NCBI GenBank assembly: GCA_963775185.1
Contig: CAVZIE010000006.1
Location: 310,001-374,000, forward strand
DNA: 64,000 nt
Source: JAPSGB01 sp963775185
GTDB lineage: Bacteria; Myxococcota_A; Polyangia; Polyangiales; Polyangiaceae
Direction: 5' to 3'
Shown here one piece after another: positions 33,938 to 41,969 of this stretch. Each line of letters starts with the position of its first letter. The stretch's first letter is position 1. The position numbers and the translations under genes are program-made. Below the pieces are notes generated by a model, which was not told the DNA's origin, did no database searches, and worked only from the letters and a program-made list of their open reading frames with translations.

Positions 33938-34903
33938 GTGAAGTATCAGCCTGCGGCCTCAGCCGAATTCCCGAACGACAACACCGAGCTGCACGAAGGC
34001 GCGCTGTGGGTCCGCCCCGGCGTGATCGGACGCGCCAAGCCGTTGATCCGGCCGAAGACGCTCGCCCTGCCGTCCACGCTTCCCGAGCCGCTCGTCGGCG
34101 ACGACGGCGAGATCGACAGCTTCGAGCGCGATGCGCCCGAGCCGGAAGCCGAGCTCGAGATCGACATCGACATCGACGTGGACCTCGAGCCCGCCGAGTT
34201 GCCCCGCGCCGAGGTCGTCGAGCCGCGCGCCGAAGCCGTCGAGCCGCGCGCCGAAGCCGTCGAGCCGCGCGCCGAAGCCGTCGAGCCGCGCGCCGAAGCC
34301 GTCGAACCGCGCGCCGAAGCCGTCGAGCCGCGCGCCGAAGCCGTCGAGCCGCGCGCCGAAGCCGTCGAGCCGCGCGCCGAAGCCGTCGAACCGCGCGCCG
34401 AAGCCGTCGAGCCGCGCGCCGAAGCCGTCGAGCCGCGCGCCGAAGCCGTCGAGCCGCGCGCCGAGGTCGTCGAGCCGCGCGCCGCGTGCCCGGCGTCCGA
34501 CGGCTTCGCGCCGTTCGTCGCGGCGACGGTGCGCATCGCGCTCGACGCCGGCGCCACGCGCGCCGCCGCCGCGCTCCCGCTGTTGCTCGGCGACGCGGAT
34601 CTGGACGATCTCGCCAGCGACGCCACGCTCTGCGATCGCCTGATCGCCGCCGGGCTCGCCGAGCGCGCGGGCAAGCGCCTGCGAGCGTCAGCGGCGTTCG
34701 CCGCCGTCGCCGCGGCGTGGCGCGCCGTGCTCCGCGGCGAGAGCGACGACCTCGCCGCGTGCGAAGACTCGATGCTCGACGACTGGGCGGCGGATCTGCT
34801 CGCGACGCTGCTCGACGCCCCCGACAGCCGCCGTCGCGAGCTCAAGCGCGAGCTGCGCCGGAGCGGCGTCGCCGCGTTCGGCATGATCTCCGTTGCCGCT
34901 TGA
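33938..34903 (+). CDS. Protein with a 13-unit acidic heptapeptide array
   Basis: The 321-residue protein begins at GTG 33938 with GGGAGG as Shine-Dalgarno 5 bases upstream. Residues 1-90 are unlike known domains (LWVRPGVIGRAKPLIRPKTL). Residues ~91-181 are a tandem array of AEAVEPR-type heptads encoded by 34208-34480. The rest looks helical and acidic (LDAGATRAAAALPLLLGDAD). It has no signal peptide, so it is probably cytoplasmic. The array may act as a flexible spacer between the two ends. Function unknown. Its TGA overlaps the start of the R1 arm at 34902. Confidence 0.7.
   Translation: MKYQPAASAEFPNDNTELHEGALWVRPGVIGRAKPLIRPKTLALPSTLPEPLVGDDGEIDSFERDAPEPEAELEIDIDIDVDLEPAELPRAEVVEPRAEAVEPRAEAVEPRAEAVEPRAEAVEPRAEAVEPRAEAVEPRAEAVEPRAEAVEPRAEAVEPRAEAVEPRAEAVEPRAEVVEPRAACPASDGFAPFVAATVRIALDAGATRAAAALPLLLGDADLDDLASDATLCDRLIAAGLAERAGKRLRASAAFAAVAAAWRAVLRGESDDLAACEDSMLDDWAADLLATLLDAPDSRRRELKRELRRSGVAAFGMISVAA
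34208..34480 (+). repeat. 21-bp coding tandem repeat, 13 units
   Basis: The unit GCCGAAGCCGTCGAGCCGCG C encodes AEAVEPR. Eleven units read GAAGCC and the first and last read GAGGTC. Two units carry GTCGAACCG in place of GTCGAGCCG about four units apart, a hint of block duplication. The array lies wholly inside the open reading frame of the gene at 33938. Confidence 0.92.
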
Positions 34904-34924
34904 TTGTCGGTCCGGCGCGGAACC
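34902..34924. repeat. R1 repeat, left arm at the end of the heptad-repeat gene
   Basis: The arm TTGTCGGTCCGGCGCGGAAC follows the stop codon immediately; its first bases overlap it. It points toward the R2 pair and the methyltransferase gene. The nearest opposing arm on the right is at 36296-36320. Confidence 0.75.
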
Positions 34925-34964
34925 CCGCGGCGCGCCCGCCGCTCGGCCTCTCGCAGCCGCGCGG

Positions 34965-35065
34965 CGGCCACGAGACGGGGCCCGGTCGTAGCGGGTGCGA
35001 CTTGGCGGCCGCGCGGCGGCCACGAGATGGGGTCCGGTCGTAGCGGGTGCCATTTGGTGGCCGCG
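34965..35065. repeat. R2 repeat, two tandem 49-bp units
   Basis: Two 49-bp units at 34965-35013 and 35017-35065, with a period of 52 bases, differ at only a few positions (for example ACGGGGCCCGG versus ATGGGGTCCGG). Both start CGGCCACGAGA, contain TCGTAGCGGGTG and end GGCCGCG. They lie between the R1 arm and the stop codon of the methyltransferase gene. Confidence 0.8.
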
Positions 35066-35098
35066 GCGGGCGTCGCAACGGTGTGCGGTGCTTCGCTG

Positions 35099-36337
35099 TC
35101 AGGCGCGCCGCGCGGCGACCAGATACTCGTACAGCTCGCGCTTGCTCGTGCGCTTGCGCAGCGTCTCCACGCGGACCTCCGTAAAGCCTTCCATCTCGAA
35201 CAGCTTTGCGAGCAGCTGCTCGGCGGGGAGCACCACGTCGTAGAATTTCGAGTTGCCCACGACGTAGGCGAGCTGTCCGCCGGAGGCGACGCGCGGGCGC
35301 AGCGCGCGCACGTGCGCCGCCATGTCGTGGAAGTAGCGCTCGACGTAGGTCGCGAGCAGCGGGCTCTGCCGGGCGATTTGCCGGCACACGTCGAGCAGAC
35401 CCGGCAAGCGTATGGCTCGCGACGGTTTCCACGTGGCAAGACGGCTGGTGGCGCTACCCCAGGTGCCGCCGATCGCCTTCCAGTCGAGCTCCCCGGCGTC
35501 GCGGCGATCGCCGAGGTAGCCGAGCCAGTACATGTACGGCCGGAGCTCGCGGATGTAGCTCATGCGGTTCGAGTACGGCGGGGACGTGATCACGGCGCCG
35601 TAGCGGTTGTTCGCGATCGGCGCGAGCTTGCGCGAGTCACCGAGCAACACGCGTCGCCGCGATCGCGGAAGCGGCGTGGCGCCGGCGGCCAGCATTTCCA
35701 CGGCGCCGGTGAGCGCGTCCGCGACGGCGGTGCGCGCGGCGGCGGCGCCGCGCGCGCCGCCGCGCGCGCGGAACGACATCGACTGGTGGCCGAAGCTGAC
35801 GCTCGCCGTGTCGATCACGGCGCGACACAGGGCCAGCCGTGCGAGGTTCTGCGCGTTGCCGCGTGCGCGCGGCAGCGCCGCGCGCGCGCGGCCGAGCGCG
35901 GCCAACGTGTCCGCGTCCCACCAGCGCTCGATGTTGTGGATTGGCGGCGTCCACGCCTTGGCGGCGGATGGCGCGCGCGCGGCGCGCGCCATCGTCGCCA
36001 CCGCGTCGCGCGCGGCGGCCAGCGTGCGCGGCGGATAGGCGGCGACCTTCGCGCGTGCGAGCCACACCAGGAACGGGTTCAGGTCGACCGTGTCGCAGTC
36101 GATGCCTTGCTCGGCGCAGGCGAGCAGTGTGGTGCCGGTGCCGCAGAACGGATCGAGCACGGGTAGATCCGGGCGCGCGCGCGTCTCGATCAGCTCGCGG
36201 ACGAGGTGTACGGAGTACGCCGGCGTGAGACGCAGCCAACCGTGGCGCGTGCCCGCGAGGTTGCCGCGGAACGTGAAGCGCGAGGCGCCCCGCGCGGTTT
36301 CCGCGCCGGACCGGCAAACCCCCGATCCGTCGGCCAT
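35099..36337 (-). CDS. DNA methyltransferase, N4-cytosine/N6-adenine type
   Basis: The 412-residue protein has motif I LDPFCGTGTTLLACA, followed by the acidic VDLNPFLVWL, and motif IV TSPPYSNR. TSPPY is the catalytic signature of amino-methyltransferases of the beta class; whether it acts on adenine or N4-cytosine is not decided. The order (I before IV) and the long insert in the middle (residues ~110-215, Arg/Ala-rich) suit this class. No restriction enzyme gene is adjacent. The N-terminal ~20 residues are partly encoded by an R1 arm (36296-36320), so ATG 36335-36337 is uncertain. It begins 5 bases after the small-subunit gene upstream. Confidence 0.8.
   Translation of the reverse strand: MADGSGVCRSGAETARGASRFTFRGNLAGTRHGWLRLTPAYSVHLVRELIETRARPDLPVLDPFCGTGTTLLACAEQGIDCDTVDLNPFLVWLARAKVAAYPPRTLAAARDAVATMARAARAPSAAKAWTPPIHNIERWWDADTLAALGRARAALPRARGNAQNLARLALCRAVIDTASVSFGHQSMSFRARGGARGAAAARTAVADALTGAVEMLAAGATPLPRSRRRVLLGDSRKLAPIANNRYGAVITSPPYSNRMSYIRELRPYMYWLGYLGDRRDAGELDWKAIGGTWGSATSRLATWKPSRAIRLPGLLDVCRQIARQSPLLATYVERYFHDMAAHVRALRPRVASGGQLAYVVGNSKFYDVVLPAEQLLAKLFEMEGFTEVRVETLRKRTSKRELYEYLVAARRA
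36296..36320. repeat. R1 repeat, right arm inside the methyltransferase N-terminus
   Basis: TTCCGCGCCGGACCGGCAAA lies within 36296-36320, the right-hand (inverted) arm. In the methyltransferase frame it encodes about residues 7-14, ahead of the conserved domain. The paired left arm nearest to it is at 34902. Confidence 0.75.
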
Positions 36338-36342
36338 GGCTA

Positions 36343-36438
36343 CTAGAGCTTGCGCAGCAATCTCAGGATGCAGAACAGGGTCACACCGATGACCACGCTC
36401 CACGTGCCGAGCATCATGATCCAGCCACCTGTCGTCAT
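36343..36438 (-). CDS. metS: Small subunit of NSS transporter, MetS-like (31 residues)
   Basis: The tiny protein MTTGGWIMMLGTWSVVIG continues with a single membrane helix and ends RLLRKL. A start ATG overlaps the transporter stop as ATGA (36435-36438), and the helix with a charged end is what MetS-type small subunits of sodium-solute symporters look like. In the characterised MetP-MetS pair the small subunit is needed for transport. The small size and exact overlap make translation plausible, but there is no protein evidence. Confidence 0.75.
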   Translation of the reverse strand: MTTGGWIMMLGTWSVVIGVTLFCILRLLRKL

Positions 36439-38336
36439 GCTGCCTCCGGTTCCTGTTCGGGCTCGGGATTCGACTTCGGAGGCTCGCCGGCGCGGCTGGC
36501 GTCCTCTTCGCGCTTCTTCCAGATGACGCCGACCATGACGGCGAACAGCGCGATCAGCCCGATGATGAGCCCGCGTGCGATCCAGATGTACGGCGCGGTG
36601 TAGAGCCCCTGCATCACCAGCTCGACGGAGGCCGCGTGGGGCTGGCCCTTCTCGGAGTAGCTGTACTTCTGGAGGCGCAGCAGCTTCTGCAGCTCGGCCG
36701 CCGGCAGCGTCTGCTTGAACAGCGGATCGCCCTGCACGCGGGTGACGGTCGGCTCGCCGCTGGCGTCGATGTCCACGTCGACCCAGCCGGTGACGTCGCG
36801 ACCGGCCTCTTCCACCGCGTGCAGGAAGGGCGCCTTGATCGCCGCGATCTGCTTCTTGGCCGCGTCGCTCGGCGCGCCGGAGGCGAAGCTGCCGGTGAAG
36901 TGCGTCTCGTCGATGACGGCGCTGGTCATGTCCGGGTGCGGCGTGAGCTTCCCGCCGATGATCACGTCGTTGTAGACCCAGCCACCGAGGATCAGCATCA
37001 GCGCGATCGGCGTGACGTAGACCATCATGTAGCGGAACACGCGCGGCACCTTCATCAGCGCGCCGCGGTGCAGCTCGTCCCAACCCTTGCCGATGCCGAA
37101 GACCCACGAGAAGAGCACGGCCTCGATGCAGCTGAACAGCACCAGGCCGAGGGTGCCCGCCCAGAAGTCGAGCTCGTCGAGGAAGCCGTACTTGAGGAAG
37201 AACACCACCGGGATGCTGCCGAGCAGCCAGAACATGCCGACCAGCGCGGCGGACGCGCCGCGGCCGAGCTTGGCCTCGTCCTGGAAGAACGCCATCACCG
37301 GCTGACAGATGCCCACGGACGAGGTGAACGCCGCGAAGAACAGCAGCAAGAACCAGATCGTCCCGAAGATGTGCGACGAGCCGGTGGAGCGCAGGATCTC
37401 CGGCATGCTGACCATGCCGATATCGAAAGTACCGCTGCTGGCGATGGCCGGGATCGCGGCGGCGCCGAAGAACACCGCGGCGGCCGGGATCGCGATCATG
37501 CTACCGAAGATGATCTCGACGAACTCGTTGGTGGCCGCGGTGGTGAGACCGCTCACGGCCACGTCGTCGTCCGGCCCCAGATAGCTTGCGTAGCACTCGA
37601 GCGCGCCGAACCCGAGGCTCAGCGTGAAGAAGATCTGGCCGGCGGCGGCGAGCCATACGCCCGGATCGGTGAGCTTGGAGAAGTTTGGATTCCAGATGAA
37701 CCCGAGGCCGTCGGTGACGCTGCCCTTGGCGTCCGGCAGGGTGAAGATGCGCACGCACATCAGCACGCAGAACACGAGCAAGAGCGGCATCGCGATCTTC
37801 GCGAGCAGCTCGATGCCGCCAGCGACGCCGCGGTACAGCACCCACACGTTCAGGGCGACCACGAGCAGCAAGAACCCGAACGCGACGTTGGGCGACGAGA
37901 AGTAGTTGCCGCTCGGCAGAACGCCCTGGAACTCGTGCAGGAACGTGCCGAGGTGCGCGTGATCGTAGGTGCCGCGGAACGAGAACCACGCGTAGCCCAG
38001 GCACCAGGCCTCGAGGTACGTGTAGTAGAAGCAGAACACGAGCGGGATCGCGACGCCGAGTGCGCCGATGTACTTCGCGCCCTTCCACTTCGTCATGCGG
38101 TCGAACATGCCGGGCGTGGTGCCGTGCCCGTGGCGACCGCCGAGGCGACCGATGGTCCAGGCGATCCACATCATCGGCACGCCGAAGATCACCAGCGAGA
38201 TCAGGTACGGCAGGATGAACGCGCCGCCGCCGTTCTTGGCGGCCTGCCCCGGAAAGCGCAGCAGGTTGCCGATGCCGACGGCATTGCCCGCCGCGGCGAG
38301 GATCAGCCCAAAGCGCGATTTCCAGCTCTCCCGCAT
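36435..38336 (-). CDS. Sodium:neurotransmitter symporter (NSS) family transporter
   Basis: The 633-residue membrane protein has about 12 hydrophobic segments. The first helix, AAAGNAVGIGNLLRFPGQAA, includes the NSS-family sodium and substrate motif, and the unwound helix 6 region FFTLSLGFGALECYASYLGP is also typical. It should co-transport a neutral amino acid with sodium. A periplasmic loop of about 110 residues lies near the C-terminal end (EAGRDVTGWVDVDIDASGEP), which is unusual in the family. It is followed, overlapping by ATGA, by the small-subunit gene. The C-terminus is charged. Confidence 0.9.
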   Translation of the reverse strand: MRESWKSRFGLILAAAGNAVGIGNLLRFPGQAAKNGGGAFILPYLISLVIFGVPMMWIAWTIGRLGGRHGHGTTPGMFDRMTKWKGAKYIGALGVAIPLVFCFYYTYLEAWCLGYAWFSFRGTYDHAHLGTFLHEFQGVLPSGNYFSSPNVAFGFLLLVVALNVWVLYRGVAGGIELLAKIAMPLLLVFCVLMCVRIFTLPDAKGSVTDGLGFIWNPNFSKLTDPGVWLAAAGQIFFTLSLGFGALECYASYLGPDDDVAVSGLTTAATNEFVEIIFGSMIAIPAAAVFFGAAAIPAIASSGTFDIGMVSMPEILRSTGSSHIFGTIWFLLLFFAAFTSSVGICQPVMAFFQDEAKLGRGASAALVGMFWLLGSIPVVFFLKYGFLDELDFWAGTLGLVLFSCIEAVLFSWVFGIGKGWDELHRGALMKVPRVFRYMMVYVTPIALMLILGGWVYNDVIIGGKLTPHPDMTSAVIDETHFTGSFASGAPSDAAKKQIAAIKAPFLHAVEEAGRDVTGWVDVDIDASGEPTVTRVQGDPLFKQTLPAAELQKLLRLQKYSYSEKGQPHAASVELVMQGLYTAPYIWIARGLIIGLIALFAVMVGVIWKKREEDASRAGEPPKSNPEPEQEPEAA

Positions 38337-38401
38337 CCTCCACCGTCTCCCGCGGACGGTCCTATCCGGGGCGCGCGCTCAGCGTCAAGCGCTGGTAGCG
38401 C

Positions 38402-40081
38402 CTACTGCGGGCAGGGGCGGAGGATCTTCAAGCCGTCCACCTCGACCTCGCACATGCGCGGGCCCGCGGGGTGGTGTGGCTTTGCTGCGGGAGTCGCGGC
38501 CGGGGCCTTGAGCGGGATGGTGACGGTCTGGTCCTGCTGGGCCAGCACCTTGACGCTGCCCTTGAGGCGATCCTTGTGGGCCTCGAGCTCGAGCGTCTCG
38601 TCGCGCTTGGCGTCCACGTCGCAGGGCGTCTTGTCGCACACCTGGAAGCCGTTCTTCGTCACCGTGGCGCCGTCGGGGTCCGTCTCGACGTGCAGGTGGA
38701 TGCGGCCGTCGTCGGCGGGCTTGGCCGAGGCGGCGGCGCTCGCCGTGGGCGCGACCGGCGCGCTTTGCGTGGGGGCCGCGGCGGCAGACGGCGCGACGGT
38801 CGCGGGGACGTCGGCGCTGTCGCTAGCGGCGGCCGCCGGCTTCGCTCCGGGTCGCAGCAGCAGCACCGCCCCGACGCCGATCCCTCCGAGCACGACCAGC
38901 GCACCGACCCAGAGCCCCACGCTCGACTTCTTCGGTGGCACGAGCGCGGCCATCGTCTCGGCGCCGAGCTGTGTCTGGGCGCGCTCGAGCGCGTCCTGTC
39001 CCATCGGGCCCGCGTTGGCGAATTGCGCAGCGGTCTGCGACGAGACGGCGGCGTCCGACCCGAACTGGTGCGCGGTCGGGCTACCCGGGGGTACGGCCTG
39101 CAGCGGCGGCGGCGCCATCGACTGCCCGGGGCCCGCGAACTGGCTCGGCGAGATCTCCGGCATCGATCCGCGCGCGCCGACCTGTCCGCCCTCGGGCGTC
39201 GCCAGGATCGCCGCGGCCAGCTCGCTCATCGACTGGTAGCGCTCCTCCGGTTTCTTGGCGAGGGCGTTCAGGATCACCTGCTGCAGTTGCGGCGAGATCG
39301 CGACGTCCGGGCAGATCGCCGTGAGCGGCGGCGTCGGATCGTTCAGGTGCGCCGCCAGCACGGCCATGAACGTCTCGCCCGTGTGCGGCACGCTGCCGGT
39401 GAAGATCTCGTACAGGATGATCCCCACGGCGTAGACGTCGACGCGGAGATCGGCCTTCTTTCCCGCGGCTTGCTCCGGCGCCATGTACTCGGGCGTGCCG
39501 AAGATCATGCCGGTGCGGGTCAAGCGCCTGCGCTTTGGCTCGCTCGCGGCGGCCTCTTCCGTCGTGCGCAGTTGCGCGATGCCGAAGTCGACGATCTTGA
39601 CGATCTCTTCGCCGTCGCCGATGCGCTGGAGAAACACGTTCTCCGGCTTCATGTCGCGGTGGACGACGCCGCGCGAGTGCGCCGCGGCGAGCGCTCGGGT
39701 GATCTGCAGCGCGAAGCGCACGCCGCGCACCGGATCGATCACGCGCGACTTCGCGAGCTCGTCCGCGAGGTCGTTGCCCTCGAGGAACTCCATCGCCAGG
39801 AAGAAGCAGCCGTCGTCGAGGCGCCCGAAGTCGAACACGTCGAGCACGTTGGGGTGCTTGATGCGCGAGGCGCTGATCGCCTCCTGCTGGAAGCGCGCCA
39901 CGATGTCCGGCTTCTCCGAGTACTCGCGCCGCAGGACCTTGACCGCGACCTTCTTCTCGATGGCCTCGTGGACGGCCAGGTAGACCTGGCCCATGCCGCC
40001 CTCGCCGAGGAGCTTCTCCACGCGGTAGCGCCCCGCGACCAGCGTGCCGACCAGCGGATCGGTTTGGCTGTCCATCTGCAT
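38402..40081 (-). CDS. Ser/Thr protein kinase with transmembrane helix and PEGA domain
   Basis: The 559-residue Pkn-type protein has a complete kinase domain (LLGEGGMGQVYLA, Lys in VAVKVL, HRDMKPENV, DFG, APEQ) over residues ~18-285, a Pro/Gly/Gln-rich juxtamembrane part, a single membrane helix (VGLWVGALVVLGGIGVGAVL), and a C-terminal PEGA domain (HVETDPDGATVTKNGFQVCD). It should span the inner membrane with the PEGA domain outside and the kinase inside. ATG 40079-40081 or 40073-40075 fit. Its partner in the window is not evident. Confidence 0.92.
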   Translation of the reverse strand: MQMDSQTDPLVGTLVAGRYRVEKLLGEGGMGQVYLAVHEAIEKKVAVKVLRREYSEKPDIVARFQQEAISASRIKHPNVLDVFDFGRLDDGCFFLAMEFLEGNDLADELAKSRVIDPVRGVRFALQITRALAAAHSRGVVHRDMKPENVFLQRIGDGEEIVKIVDFGIAQLRTTEEAAASEPKRRRLTRTGMIFGTPEYMAPEQAAGKKADLRVDVYAVGIILYEIFTGSVPHTGETFMAVLAAHLNDPTPPLTAICPDVAISPQLQQVILNALAKKPEERYQSMSELAAAILATPEGGQVGARGSMPEISPSQFAGPGQSMAPPPLQAVPPGSPTAHQFGSDAAVSSQTAAQFANAGPMGQDALERAQTQLGAETMAALVPPKKSSVGLWVGALVVLGGIGVGAVLLLRPGAKPAAAASDSADVPATVAPSAAAAPTQSAPVAPTASAAASAKPADDGRIHLHVETDPDGATVTKNGFQVCDKTPCDVDAKRDETLELEAHKDRLKGSVKVLAQQDQTVTIPLKAPAATPAAKPHHPAGPRMCEVEVDGLKILRPCPQ

Positions 40082-40201
40082 GCGGAAACCCCTGGCGGCT
40101 ATCCAGCCCGGGTCCGCCACCTTAGCGCAGGCGCGGCGCGGAGGGCACCCCGGCGAATGGCCGTTTGCGGCGGCCGCGGTTTTGATACCCTCGACGGTCC
40201 C

Positions 40202-41086
40202 ATGATCGTCGTGATGGAGCCCGAGGCGCCGGAGTCGACCATAGAGGCCGTCATCGCGTACCTCGTCGGCGTCGGTTTCGACGTGCACCGCTCGAGCGGG
40301 CAATCCCGCACGATCCTCGGCGTGGTCGGCGACGTCACGCCCGACGACGTGTCGGTGGTTCGCGAGCTCGAAGGGGTCACCGAGGTGGTGCGCGTCAGCG
40401 AGCCGTACCGCCTCGCGTCCCGGCGCTTCCGCCAGCAGTCCACTGTGGTGGACGGGCCCTGGGGCAGCATCGGCGGAGACCGGCCGTGGATCGCCATCGA
40501 GCCGATCGGACTCGCGACGCAGAAGCCGGAGGAGGGCGACGACGGGCCGCAGTCCGCCGGCCTGCCGTACGAGGTCGCCGCCGGTCGTCCGTTCGACGCC
40601 GCGCTGGTGCGCTCGCGGATCGCGCCCGACGCGGTCGGTGCCCTCGCCTGTCTGTCGCTGCATCCGCAGCCGGCAGAGCCGCGGTTCGCCGTGTGCTTCG
40701 TCGAGCGCGGTCCGAGCTGGGGGGCGAACAAGTGGATCGGCGCCGCCGACAGGGAGCTCGAGCGCCGCGAAGGCAGCGTGGTCTTGCTGGAAGCCGGTGG
40801 CGAGTACCCGAACGGCGCGCGGACGCTTGAAATCGCGGCGATCGCTCGGGCGAAGATCCGCACCCACCTGCCGATCGTGGTGGACGTGCCCACGATCGCG
40901 CAGCGTGCGCGCTACACCACCGCAGTCGCGTGCGCGGCGATCGCCGCCGGTGCCGACGGCGTGATCCTGCGCGTGTGGGTCGGCCGCGAGGGCGAGCGAT
41001 CGCGCGTCCCCGCCACGCTGCGCTGGCACGACGCTGTGGAGCTCGCCGAGAAGCTGCGTGCCGTCGGCGCCGCCGTACGCGGATGA
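40202..41086 (+). CDS. DAHP-synthase-like protein lacking catalytic motifs
   Basis: The 294-residue protein begins exactly like AroF/AroG-type DAHP synthases (MIVVMEPEAPESTIEAVIAY, the ferredoxin-like regulatory domain) and keeps the barrel tail (LPIVVDVPTI, AAGADGVILRV). The expected catalytic segments are replaced: the GPCS-like start of the barrel reads EPIGLATQK, and the DPSH-type metal/catalytic motif reads DVPTIAQR. It is shorter than active enzymes (about 340). It ends in an ATGA overlap with tyrA, so it is likely an inactive regulator or a chorismate-pathway ligand sensor. That role is an inference. Confidence 0.78.
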   Translation: MIVVMEPEAPESTIEAVIAYLVGVGFDVHRSSGQSRTILGVVGDVTPDDVSVVRELEGVTEVVRVSEPYRLASRRFRQQSTVVDGPWGSIGGDRPWIAIEPIGLATQKPEEGDDGPQSAGLPYEVAAGRPFDAALVRSRIAPDAVGALACLSLHPQPAEPRFAVCFVERGPSWGANKWIGAADRELERREGSVVLLEAGGEYPNGARTLEIAAIARAKIRTHLPIVVDVPTIAQRARYTTAVACAAIAAGADGVILRVWVGREGERSRVPATLRWHDAVELAEKLRAVGAAVRG

Positions 41087-41919
41087 CCACGCGCCTGGTG
41101 ATCGCCGGGCTCGGCCTGATCGGCGGCTCGGTCGCGCTGGCCGCCCGCGAGCGCCGCCTGTTCGATCACGTCGTCGGCGTCGACCTGCCGGACGTAATCG
41201 CGACCGCGAGTGCGGCGCGCGTTGTCCACGAGGGCGTCGACGCGCGCGATCCCGCGGCGCGCGCGCGGGCGTTCGCCGGCGCCACGCTGTGCGTCCTGGC
41301 CGCGCCGGTCGGCGCGATCACCAGCCTGGTCGTCGAAGCGCTGGCGGGCGCACAGGCGGTCACCGACTGCGGCTCCACCAAGCGCGCGATCGTGCGCGCG
41401 GCCGGGACTTCCCCCGCGTTCGACCGCTTCGTCCCCGGTCACCCCATGGCCGGCGCGCCCGGGGGCGGCCTCGACCGCGCCCGTCCCGACCTGTTCGACG
41501 GCTCGCGCTGGATCCTCTGCCCCGCCGCCGCCGCCGCCCTGGCTCGCTCCCGCGTCGAGGCCCTCGTCGGCGGGCTGGGCGCCGACCCGGTCTACCTGGA
41601 CGCGGCGGAGCACGACCGCGCCGTGGCCCTCACGAGCCACGTGCCCCAGCTCCTCGCCAGCGTGTTGCAGGTGATGTCGGTCCGGCGCGGAACCGCCCTC
41701 GCCGCCGGCCCGGCCTTCGAGCGCGCGACGCGCGGCGCCGGCGGCGGCGAGGCCATGTGGCGCGACATCTTCGCCACCAACGCCGACGAGATCGCGGCTG
41801 TCCTTCGCGAGCTCTCGGCCGAGTTGGGCAAGGTCGCCGACGGGCTCGCGGCGCCGTCGCCGGATCTGTCGTCCGCGCTGGCGCTGCTCGCCGCCGCTCG
41901 CCGCCGCGACGAAGCGTGA
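41083..41919 (+). CDS. tyrA: Prephenate dehydrogenase, containing an R1 arm
   Basis: The 278-residue protein has the NAD-binding Rossmann start VIAGLGLIGGSVALAARERR, the middle motif CVLAAPVGAI, DCGSTKRAIV and the signature GHPMAGAPGGG. The C-terminal helical half contains SHVPQLLASVLQ and the His/Ser needed for prephenate binding. It oxidatively decarboxylates prephenate for tyrosine synthesis. The DNA at 41673-41694 is an R1 arm read as QVMSVRRGTALAAGP; related enzymes lack this stretch in my recollection. The ATG overlaps the previous stop. Confidence 0.88.
   Translation: MTTRLVIAGLGLIGGSVALAARERRLFDHVVGVDLPDVIATASAARVVHEGVDARDPAARARAFAGATLCVLAAPVGAITSLVVEALAGAQAVTDCGSTKRAIVRAAGTSPAFDRFVPGHPMAGAPGGGLDRARPDLFDGSRWILCPAAAAALARSRVEALVGGLGADPVYLDAAEHDRAVALTSHVPQLLASVLQVMSVRRGTALAAGPAFERATRGAGGGEAMWRDIFATNADEIAAVLRELSAELGKVADGLAAPSPDLSSALALLAAARRRDEA
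41673..41694. repeat. R1 repeat, left arm inside tyrA
   Basis: The 22 bases GATGTCGGTCCGGCGCGG then AACC match the consensus arm exactly and lie inside the coding sequence in frame. An imperfect opposite arm (GCCGCCGGCCCGGCC) follows at about 41701-41715. Confidence 0.8.
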
Positions 41920-41969
41920 CGCCGCGTCGGCTGGGCGCCGGGTGGCAGGGATGTTGCTACCTGGCGGGC

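Noticed and set aside
34208..34480. Possible CRISPR array because of regularly spaced repeats
   Set aside because: Units are contiguous with no spacers and encode AEAVEPR in frame within a gene.
34965..35065. R2 tandem pair as a CRISPR fragment
   Set aside because: Only 3 bases separate the units and no cas gene is present.
38471..40200. Plus-strand open frame joined to the DAHP-synthase-like gene
   Set aside because: It is antisense to the Ser/Thr kinase; the recognisable N-terminus of the DAHP-like domain starts at ATG 40202.
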